Below, in pieces: positions 58,255 through 64,000 of a DNA stretch of 64,000 nucleotides. Positions within the stretch are counted from its first letter, which is position 1. Every line of letters begins with the position of its first letter. Below the pieces are notes generated by a model. The model did not search any database, had not been told where the DNA came from, and worked only from the letters and a program-made list of their open reading frames with translations. The position numbers and the translations under genes were made by a program. This stretch comes from Ensifer adhaerens (lineage in GTDB: Bacteria > Pseudomonadota > Alphaproteobacteria > Rhizobiales > Rhizobiaceae): assembly GCF_020035535.1 (NCBI RefSeq), contig NZ_CP083349.1, positions 4,127,018 through 4,191,017 of the forward strand. The letters are read 5' to 3'.

Positions 58255-59829
58255 TCAGGTCACCTGCCAGGCGATATAGACGAGCGTGGCGGCGATCAGC
58301 CAGAGCGCGACGCGGCCGGAGCGGGTGTGTTTTGCTTCCGCCTTGCCGATCGCATGCGCGGTCTCTGCGTCGAAGCGCAGGCCGTTTTCGCTCATTGCCA
58401 TGATCTCGCTGGAGAACTTTTCCGTGCGGGCGGCAATCTCAGGCGCGGCCTCGGCGAGCCGAAGGGCCGCATGCAAGCCGTCGCGAAGATCGCCGACGAT
58501 ACGTTTCGGCCCGAGATTGTCGCGGATCCATTTGCCGACGACAGGCTCCGAGGCCTTCCACATGTTGAAGCGCGGATTGAGCGTGCGGGCGACCCCTTCG
58601 ACGACCACCATGGTCTTCTGCAGCATCACAAGCTCGGGGCGCGTCTGCATGTCGAAGAGTTCGGTGACCTCGAAGAGCAGGGTCAAAAGCTTCGCCATCG
58701 AGATGGTCTCGGCCGGCTGGCCATGGATCGGCTCGCCGATCGCGCGGATCGCCTGGGCGAAGCTCGCGGCATCGTGATGCGAAGGCACGTAGCCCGCCTC
58801 GAAATGGACGTCAGCCACGCGCTGGTAGTCGCGGGTGATGAAGCCGAACAGGATCTCCGCCAGGAACCGGCGTTCCTTCTTGCCGAGCCTTCCGACAATG
58901 CCCATGTCGACGGCGACGATATGCCCGCTATCGTCGACGAAGAGATTGCCCTGGTGCATGTCGGCATGGAAGAAGCCGTCGCGCAGCGTGTGGCGCAGGA
59001 AGGACTGGATCAGCACTTCTGCAAGGAGGTTGAGGTCGTGCCCTGCAGCCTTCAAGCCGTCGATATCCGACATCTTGACGCCATCGATCCATTCCATGGT
59101 GACAACGTCGCGGCCGGTCCGTTCCCAGTCGACCTTCGGCACGCGGAAGCCGGAATCGTCCTTGGTGTTCTCGCCAAGTTCGGAAAGGGCTGCTGCCTCC
59201 AGACGAAGATCCATTTCGATCTTCGTCGTCTGCTCCAGCGTCTTGGTGACCTCGACCGGCTTCAGCCGGCGCGTATATGGCAGGAAACGCTCCTGCATGT
59301 GGCTGACGAGATACATCGCCTCGATGTCGGAGGCGAAGCGCTGGCGAACGCCGGGGCGGATGACCTTGACCGCGACCTTTTCAGGCCCGCTATCGCGCAT
59401 CACGATCGCCGGATGCACCTGGGCGATCGAGGCGGCGGCCATCGGTTCGGAAAATTCCGCATAGAGATTATCGACTGTCCGGCCGAGCGAGCCTTCGATT
59501 GCCGCCTTCGCGTCGCTCTGCGGAAAAGTCGCCATACGGTCCTGTAGCAGCGACAGGTCGGCGGCAAACTCGGCGCCGACGACATCGGGGCGGGTTGCCA
59601 GGAACTGGCCGATCTTCACATAGGAGGGCCCGAGGCGGGCGACGGCGCGCGACAGCCGGTCGCTGCGCTCTTCTCCGGGCACTCTGCGGCGCGCCAAAAG
59701 TCCGGCCGCCTTCTGGGCGAAACGGGCAAACGGCGGCAGGTGCTCCGTCGGGACGGCGGACACGACGCCTTCGCGCACGAGAACCCAGCCGATCCGCGCG
59801 AGGCGGACATATGCTCCAGGCGTGCTCAT
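58255..59829 (-). CDS. ubiB: UbiB, ABC1/ADCK-type kinase-like protein for ubiquinone synthesis
   Basis: 524 residues. Hallmarks of the UbiB family: the KxGQ motif GPSYVKIGQFLATRPDVVG near 69-87, the A-rich loop EPMAAASIAQVHPA near 137, VKVIRPG, ExD region, and the catalytic loop FFHADMHQGNLFVDDSGHIVAVDMGIVGRLGKKERRF near 286. Two C-terminal spans (about 495-523) anchor it in the membrane. It supports ubiquinone synthesis, probably as an ATPase. It follows ubiE on the same strand with a 5-base gap. Confidence 0.95.
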   Translation of the reverse strand: MSTPGAYVRLARIGWVLVREGVVSAVPTEHLPPFARFAQKAAGLLARRRVPGEERSDRLSRAVARLGPSYVKIGQFLATRPDVVGAEFAADLSLLQDRMATFPQSDAKAAIEGSLGRTVDNLYAEFSEPMAAASIAQVHPAIVMRDSGPEKVAVKVIRPGVRQRFASDIEAMYLVSHMQERFLPYTRRLKPVEVTKTLEQTTKIEMDLRLEAAALSELGENTKDDSGFRVPKVDWERTGRDVVTMEWIDGVKMSDIDGLKAAGHDLNLLAEVLIQSFLRHTLRDGFFHADMHQGNLFVDDSGHIVAVDMGIVGRLGKKERRFLAEILFGFITRDYQRVADVHFEAGYVPSHHDAASFAQAIRAIGEPIHGQPAETISMAKLLTLLFEVTELFDMQTRPELVMLQKTMVVVEGVARTLNPRFNMWKASEPVVGKWIRDNLGPKRIVGDLRDGLHAALRLAEAAPEIAARTEKFSSEIMAMSENGLRFDAETAHAIGKAEAKHTRSGRVALWLIAATLVYIAWQVT

Positions 59830-59834
59830 CGGGA

Positions 59835-60611
59835 TCAGATTTTCCAGCCGGAATGCAGCGCTGCAATGCCGCCGGTGTAATTGGTGAAGGAGACGCGGGA
59901 GAAGCCGGCCTCCTTGATCATCGCTGCGAAATCGCGCTGGTTCGGGAACTTGCGGATCGACTCCACCAGATACTGGTAGGGCGCTTCGTCGCCAGTGATC
60001 AGCTTGCCGAACTTCGGGATCGCGTTGAACGACCAGGCATCATAGAAGCGATCGAGCAGCGGCATCTCCACTTCGGAGAATTCCAGCACCAGCAGACGTC
60101 CGCCGCGCTTGAGCACCCGGTATGCTTCCTTCAGCGCCACATCGATGCGCGGCACGTTGCGGATACCGAAGGCGATCGTATAGGCGTCGAAGGTGTTGGC
60201 CTCGAACGGCAGTTCCTCGGCATTGGCCTCGACGAATTCGAGATTGGCGGAAAGCTTCTTCTTCTCGGCGCGCTCGGCGCCGACGGCAAGCATCGAGCCG
60301 TTGATGTCGAGCACCGTCGAATGCGCCTTGCGGTCGGAGGCCTCGATGATACGGAAGGCGATGTCGCCGGTGCCGCCGGCAACGTCGAGGGTCCTGTAGC
60401 CCTCGCGGCGCGGCGGGTTGAGGGCCGCGATCATCGCGTCCTTCCAGGCGCGATGCAGGCCGGCCGACATCACGTCGTTCATGATGTCGTAGCGCTTCGC
60501 CACCTTGTGGAACACATCGTTGACGAGCGGCTGCTTCTCGCCCGTACCGACGTCGCGGAAACCGAAGGATGTTTCCATGCCGCCATCGGCCGATACGCGC
60601 TGATCCGTCAT
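59835..60611 (-). CDS. ubiE: Ubiquinone/menaquinone C-methyltransferase
   Basis: 258 residues. [43 protein letters not shown] at the start and the SAM motif [14 protein letters not shown] near 75; [30 protein letters not shown] near 152 and the C-terminal [14 protein letters not shown] are UbiE signatures. It C-methylates the demethoxy-ubiquinol intermediate. ATG at 60611; the frame upstream continues without similarity. Divergent from mutM. Confidence 0.95.
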   Translation of the reverse strand: MTDQRVSADGGMETSFGFRDVGTGEKQPLVNDVFHKVAKRYDIMNDVMSAGLHRAWKDAMIAALNPPRREGYRTLDVAGGTGDIAFRIIEASDRKAHSTVLDINGSMLAVGAERAEKKKLSANLEFVEANAEELPFEANTFDAYTIAFGIRNVPRIDVALKEAYRVLKRGGRLLVLEFSEVEMPLLDRFYDAWSFNAIPKFGKLITGDEAPYQYLVESIRKFPNQRDFAAMIKEAGFSRVSFTNYTGGIAALHSGWKI

Positions 60612-60746
60612 ACGAAGAACTCCACCTGAACCAATTTTTCCGGCACCATAGCGAAAAGGCCCGCCACGCGCTATCTCGTGGGCGGGGCAGCAGCTGCGGC
60701 ATAGCGCACCCCCTATAGGATAAGAAGGCCGCCAAGGAAATGCCAA

Positions 60747-60764
60747 CCGCCCATCTCTGGGCGG
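60747..60764. other. Small hairpin upstream of mutM
   Basis: CCGCCCA, loop TCTC, TGGGCGG, a perfect 7-bp stem ending 8 bases before the AAGGAG site of mutM. Its role is unknown. Confidence 0.4.
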
Positions 60765-60785
60765 GATGATGTAAGGAGTGCAGTG

Positions 60786-61676
60786 ATGCCGGAATTGCCC
60801 GAGGTCGAAACCGTCAAGCGCGGCCTGGCGCCGACCATGGAGGGCGCCTTGCTCGTCAATGCGGAATTGCGCCGGCCGGATCTGCGCTTCCCGTTTCCGG
60901 AGAATTTTTCCGCAACTGTTGCCGGCCAACGCATCGTCTCGCTGTCGCGGCGCGCCAAGTATCTGATGATCGATCTCGAAGCCGGTGATGTGATCATCGC
61001 CCATCTCGGCATGTCGGGTTCCTTCCGTATCGAGGCAGGGCCGGCGGCAGCGACACCGGGCGAATTCCACCATCCGCGCGGCAAGGACGAGAAGCACGAT
61101 CATGTCATCTTTCATCTCGACGGTGCCAATGGCCCAGTGCGGGTAATCTACAACGACCCGCGCCGCTTCGGCTTCATGGACCTTGCCCGCCGCGACACGG
61201 TGGCGAACCACGCCTATTTCCGCGCGCTCGGCGAGGAGCCGACCGGAAACGTCCTCGATGCCGCCTATCTCGCGGCACGCTTTTCCGGCAAGGCGCAGCC
61301 GCTGAAGGCGGCTCTGCTCGACCAGAAGAACATCGCCGGTCTCGGCAATATCTATGTCTGTGAAGCGCTCTGGCGCTCGCACCTTTCGCCGGTGAAACCC
61401 GCCGGCGCGCTTGTCGACAAACGCGGCAAGCCGAAGGACGGGCTCGTGCGCCTGACGGATGCGATCCGCGAGGTGATCGCCGATGCCATTGCCGCCGGCG
61501 GTTCGTCGCTGAAGGACCACATCCAGGCTGACGGCTCGCTCGGCTACTTCCAGCACTCCTTCTCAGTCTACGACCGCGAAGGAGAGGCTTGCCGCACGCC
61601 GGGCTGCAACGGTACGGTCGCCCGCATCGTGCAGGCGGGCCGCTCCACCTTCTATTGCCCGCACTGCCAGAAATAA
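60786..61676 (+). CDS. mutM: Formamidopyrimidine-DNA glycosylase
   Basis: 296 residues. The mature N-terminus PELPEVETV has the catalytic Pro2 and Glu3, so the start must be the ATG at 60786 (AAGGAG 7 bases upstream), not the GTG one codon before. [11 protein letters not shown] near 75, Lys in the helix-two-turn-helix [16 protein letters not shown] near 183, and the zinc finger CRTPGCNG ... FYCPHCQK at the C-terminus complete the enzyme. It removes oxidised guanine from DNA. Divergent from ubiE, 51 bp before the enoyl-CoA hydratase gene. Confidence 0.96.
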   Translation: MPELPEVETVKRGLAPTMEGALLVNAELRRPDLRFPFPENFSATVAGQRIVSLSRRAKYLMIDLEAGDVIIAHLGMSGSFRIEAGPAAATPGEFHHPRGKDEKHDHVIFHLDGANGPVRVIYNDPRRFGFMDLARRDTVANHAYFRALGEEPTGNVLDAAYLAARFSGKAQPLKAALLDQKNIAGLGNIYVCEALWRSHLSPVKPAGALVDKRGKPKDGLVRLTDAIREVIADAIAAGGSSLKDHIQADGSLGYFQHSFSVYDREGEACRTPGCNGTVARIVQAGRSTFYCPHCQK

Positions 61677-61727
61677 TCGCCGGGCCGTAAGCGGTCTTGC
61701 GTCTGAGATGAGCCGGAGGAAACAGGA

Positions 61728-62501
61728 ATGACATACGAAACGCTGCTGGTCGAAACGCGCGGTCGCGTCGGCCTCGTGACGCTCAATCGCCCGCAGGCGC
61801 TGAATGCGCTGAATTCGACCGTCATGCGCGAGCTAGCCGCGGTGTTGAAAGCCTTCGACGCCGACAAAGACATCGGCGCCGTCGTCATCACAGGCTCGGA
61901 AAAGGCCTTTGCCGCCGGCGCCGACATCAAGGAGATGCAGTCGCTCGATTTCGTCGATAGCTATCTTGGCGACTTACTCGGCGGCTGGGAGCAGGTGGCA
62001 GGTGCTCGCAAGCCTGTCATCGCCGCCGTGTCCGGCTATGCGCTCGGGGGCGGCTGCGAGCTGGCGATGATGTGCGACTTCATCATCGCATCCGAGACCG
62101 CAAAGTTTGGCCAGCCGGAAATCACCCTTGGCGTCATTCCCGGCATGGGGGGCTCGCAGCGCCTGACGCGCGCCGTCGGCAAGGCCAAGGCGATGGACCT
62201 TGTCCTGACCGGCCGCATGATGGATGCCGCCGAGGCTGAGCGCGCAGGACTCGTATCGCGTGTGGTGGCGCCGGAGAAATTGATGGAGGAAGCGCTGGCC
62301 GCTGCCGAGAAGATCGCGTCCTTCTCGCTGCCCGCCGTCTTCATGGCGAAGGAAGCGGTGAACCGCTCTCTCGAGCTGACCCTTGCCGAAGGCCTCCGCT
62401 TCGAGCGGCGGCTCTTCCATTCGCTGTTTGCGACCGAAGACCAGAAAGAGGGCATGGCCGCCTTCGTCGCCAAGCGCAAGCCGGAGTTCAAACATCGCTA
62501 G
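61728..62501 (+). CDS. Enoyl-CoA hydratase
   Basis: 257 residues of crotonase fold. The oxyanion-hole segments are [15 protein letters not shown] near 61 and [20 protein letters not shown] near 103; the catalytic pair lies in GGGCELAM (Glu near 111) and [20 protein letters not shown] (Glu near 131). It hydrates 2-enoyl-CoA in fatty-acid beta-oxidation. In S. meliloti the gene at this place is annotated fadB1 as I recall, but it is a single hydratase, not the FadB multienzyme. GGAGGAAACAGGA precedes the ATG. Confidence 0.93.
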   Translation: MTYETLLVETRGRVGLVTLNRPQALNALNSTVMRELAAVLKAFDADKDIGAVVITGSEKAFAAGADIKEMQSLDFVDSYLGDLLGGWEQVAGARKPVIAAVSGYALGGGCELAMMCDFIIASETAKFGQPEITLGVIPGMGGSQRLTRAVGKAKAMDLVLTGRMMDAAEAERAGLVSRVVAPEKLMEEALAAAEKIASFSLPAVFMAKEAVNRSLELTLAEGLRFERRLFHSLFATEDQKEGMAAFVAKRKPEFKHR

Positions 62502-62537
62502 CCCAGAGAACGGCGCGCAGATTCTGGAAATTGCGCG

Positions 62538-62566
62538 TTGACGGGGCGGTCGTTTCCCGCTATACG
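62538..62566 (+). promoter_or_regulatory. Housekeeping promoter upstream of rpsT
   Basis: TTGACG, exactly 17 bases, TATACG. This fits the rhizobial sigma-70 consensus (CTTGAC-N17-CTATAT) well. Transcription would begin near 62573, giving a leader of about 118 bases before rpsT. Confidence 0.7.
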
Positions 62567-62690
62567 CCGCCCTCAGTTTGGAACGCCATCTGGGCTTTCC
62601 GGAAATGCTCCCGAATTGCTTTGATGACAGGTCGCAGTGACCCGGCACGGCGAGGGCGGAGTTCATGTCAGTTTTCGAAGAGAGGCACCA

Positions 62691-62957
62691 ATGGCCAATA
62701 CAACTTCGGCGAAAAAGGCGACCCGCAAGATCGCACGCCGCACCGCAGTGAACAAGGCCCGTCGTTCGCGCGTTCGTAACTTCATCCGCAAGGTCGAAGA
62801 AGCGATCGCTACCGGCGATCAGGCAGTCGCAGCCGCAGCGCTCAAGGCAGCTCAGCCCGAGCTGATGCGCGCCGCCACCAAGGGCGTCCTGCACGCCAAC
62901 ACTGCATCGCGCAAGGTTTCGCGTCTCGCGCAGCGCGTGAAGTCGCTTTCGGCCTAA
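62691..62957 (+). CDS. rpsT: 30S ribosomal protein S20
   Basis: 88 residues, the usual length. [39 protein letters not shown] is the typical basic N-terminal helix; the C-terminal [23 protein letters not shown] completes it. S20 binds 16S rRNA early in 30S assembly. AGAGG upstream gives the ATG at 62691. Has its own promoter and terminator. It lies upstream of dnaA, a linkage conserved in alphaproteobacteria. Confidence 0.97.
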   Translation: MANTTSAKKATRKIARRTAVNKARRSRVRNFIRKVEEAIATGDQAVAAAALKAAQPELMRAATKGVLHANTASRKVSRLAQRVKSLSA

Positions 62958-62985
62958 TCCGGCTAAGAAAATTCTGTTGATGGAG

Positions 62986-63010
62986 AGCCCGGCCCTTGCG
63001 CCGGGCTTTT
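62986..63010 (+). terminator. Rho-independent terminator of rpsT
   Basis: AGCCCGGC, loop CCTTGC, GCCGGGCT, then TTT. A perfect 8-bp stem 28 bases after the rpsT stop. Confidence 0.88.
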
Positions 63011-63949
63011 CGGATTCATACTTCTGTCATCGCGATGGTTAATCCGGCGGTATTAGCTTGTGTCAGAGCGATGACAAAATTTTTGAAATAAATTCAATGA
63101 CTTACGAGAGGTCCTTATCGAAAGGATGTCTTCGGATGGGGGTCTCCTGACCCCATAATGAGTCAAGCGAATTTTTATTTTTTTTCTTTTTCGCCAGCTA
63201 AGCAAAGAGCGAAAAATCAAAACCCTTGATTCAACAGGGATTCTTCTCGGACTCGGAATGCGGCAAGCAAAAGGCAGACTGAGAGTCAACGGTCAGTGCT
63301 TAAGGTTGCTTAAAAATCGCGATTGATCTTGCCCATCGATCCTGCCTAAATGCCCTCCACAGGGGACACGGACCACATCTGTAAAGGAAACAGAAGGCGC
63401 CATTTCGAAGAAATGGTTTCGATGTTTCTGTCCTTTGTATCAGGGCGGCACCACGTCGTTCAATCAGACAAGTCGAAGGTGAAAAACCGGATGGTTCATT
63501 CCACTCCGGATGAGAAGCTTTCGTCTTATGGTTGTGTCGAGGTGCTCCTGCATGTTTCCTTCAATCGTCTTCGATTTAAGGACAGGGCATGCGGTACTTC
63601 TGAAGTGACACGGTGACTTTTGCGCGTCCAGTCAAGGCGCACGGCGCCGTGGGTCTGGATGGTGGGTGCAAGCGGCGCCTGACGGCAGACGAAAGTCCAA
63701 CGCGCGGCTCATCGCTTCGTACGAGGGTGCGGAGAGCTGTTGACGAGGAGGAGGATCCGAGGCGGTGCGGGAGCGCACCTAAGGATTGTTGACAAGAGGC
63801 GCGAGGGGACATCCTCCGGCCACATGTGGCGGGTGGGTGCGCGTAGCGCGCAGCGAGGCGGGAGATGAGGAGCCCGGCGTCGACTGCGACTGTGACGTTC
63901 GGCGAATGCGGCATGGCCTTCGAGGCGCCGCGAGCGACGGACATAAGAG
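63011..63949 (+). other. Long non-coding region upstream of dnaA
   Basis: About 940 bp without a convincing gene. The first half is A+T-rich, with a T-rich tract at 63170-63189. A weak promoter-like pair, TTGATC and CTAAAT 17 bases apart, is at 63323-63351. A hairpin, CCATTTC-GAA-GAAATGG at 63400-63416, sits inside a looser outer stem ACAGAA/TTCTGT (63390-63395, 63426-63431). From about 63600 the sequence becomes G+C-rich. No DnaA box close to TTATCCACA was found. If the promoter is right, the transcript leader would be about 600 bases, unusually long. Confidence 0.5.
63390..63431 (+). other. Candidate leader hairpin in the dnaA upstream region
   Basis: Perfect inner stem CCATTTC, loop GAA, GAAATGG with an outer 6-bp stem ACAGAA/TTCTGT separated by internal loops. 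It has no U run, so it is not a terminator. It may be a structured element of the dnaA mRNA leader. Confidence 0.4.
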
Positions 63950-64000
63950 ATGACGCCGGCAGCGATGACGGCATCTGAACATGAATTGGAAGGCGGCAAA
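63950..64000 (+). CDS. dnaA: Possible 5' end of dnaA (cut by window edge)
   Basis: An open frame begins after a stop at 63944 and runs to the window edge, with ATG codons at 63950 and 63965. The peptide from the second ATG is MTASEHELEGGK. The call to dnaA rests mainly on position: in Sinorhizobium and other alphaproteobacteria dnaA follows rpsT. The N-terminal residues of DnaA are poorly conserved, so sequence alone does not prove it, and no strong ribosome-binding site is visible before either ATG. Confidence 0.4.
   Translation, partial: MTPAAMTASEHELEGGK

Noticed and set aside
60783..61676. GTG at 60783 as mutM start
   Set aside because: The enzyme needs proline directly after the initiator methionine; only the ATG at 60786 gives that.
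63011..63949. Chromosomal origin of replication next to dnaA
   Set aside because: No cluster of DnaA boxes is seen. In S. meliloti the origin was mapped near hemE, away from dnaA, as far as I recall.

Overview
This window is a piece of an alphaproteobacterial chromosome, most likely Ensifer/Sinorhizobium or a close relative in the Rhizobiaceae. The case rests on high G+C throughout, a rhizobial-type phosphatidylethanolamine N-methyltransferase gene (pmtA), an iolR-C-D-E-B inositol cluster, RIME-like palindromic repeats, and a gene order I recall from the S. meliloti chromosome: pyrF, phosphatase, pmtA, dnaN, rsmI, yraN, gshB, comM, cysK ... iol genes ... coaBC ... ubiB, ubiE, mutM, enoyl-CoA hydratase, rpsT, dnaA. 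No rRNA, tRNA, phage, IS element or CRISPR array was seen. Most of the window is ordinary chromosomal backbone.

Layout. 0-4.2 kb: pyrF (cut by the left edge), a histidine phosphatase with a changed RHG motif, pmtA, dnaN, and the divergent pair rsmI-yraN. 4.3-9.7 kb: a ugpBAEC-type glycerol-3-phosphate transporter operon ending in an endonuclease/exonuclease/phosphatase-family hydrolase, sitting between yraN and gshB. 9.8-19.9 kb: gshB, comM, an AHSA1-like protein, cysK, two divergent LysE exporters, a DMT exporter with a divergent Lrp regulator, dut and prfC. 20-22.6 kb: a B3/4-domain protein, another DMT exporter and an AraC regulator.

22.8-35 kb is a complete nitrate-assimilation locus: nasT-nasS (RNA-binding antiterminator and nitrate sensor), nrtABC (transport), nirBD (nitrite reductase), nasA (nitrate reductase) and cysG (siroheme for NirB). 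The 344-bp gap before nrtA carries an NtrC-like site, a full sigma-54 -24/-12 element and a leader RNA with two hexaloop hairpins of the ANTAR type. The second hairpin overlaps one side of a terminator. The locus is therefore wired for nitrogen-status control of initiation and nitrate control of elongation.

35-44.6 kb: a DUF2268 protein, a GFA protein, then the inositol genes iolB, iolE, iolD, iolC, iolR and a Gfo/Idh/MocA dehydrogenase, all on the minus strand. Three GAA-N6-TTC sites lie before iolR, iolC and the dehydrogenase gene and look like IolR operators. 44.9-58 kb: a glutamine amidotransferase, coaBC, a diguanylate cyclase, an ABC-F protein, a CDF transporter, a DUF4239 protein, an MFS transporter, a deaminase, an ankyrin protein, an SDR without its catalytic Tyr/Lys, a small secreted protein and a GNAT acetyltransferase. 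The GNAT leader can fold into two hairpins, one of which hides the ribosome-binding site. 58-64 kb: ubiB, ubiE, mutM, enoyl-CoA hydratase, rpsT and about 1 kb of non-coding DNA leading to what may be the first codons of dnaA.

The best candidates for something undescribed are the switch-like leader of the GNAT gene, the EEP hydrolase in the ugp operon, and the long leader before dnaA. The nas leader is the best supported regulatory structure, but its mechanism is known in other bacteria.
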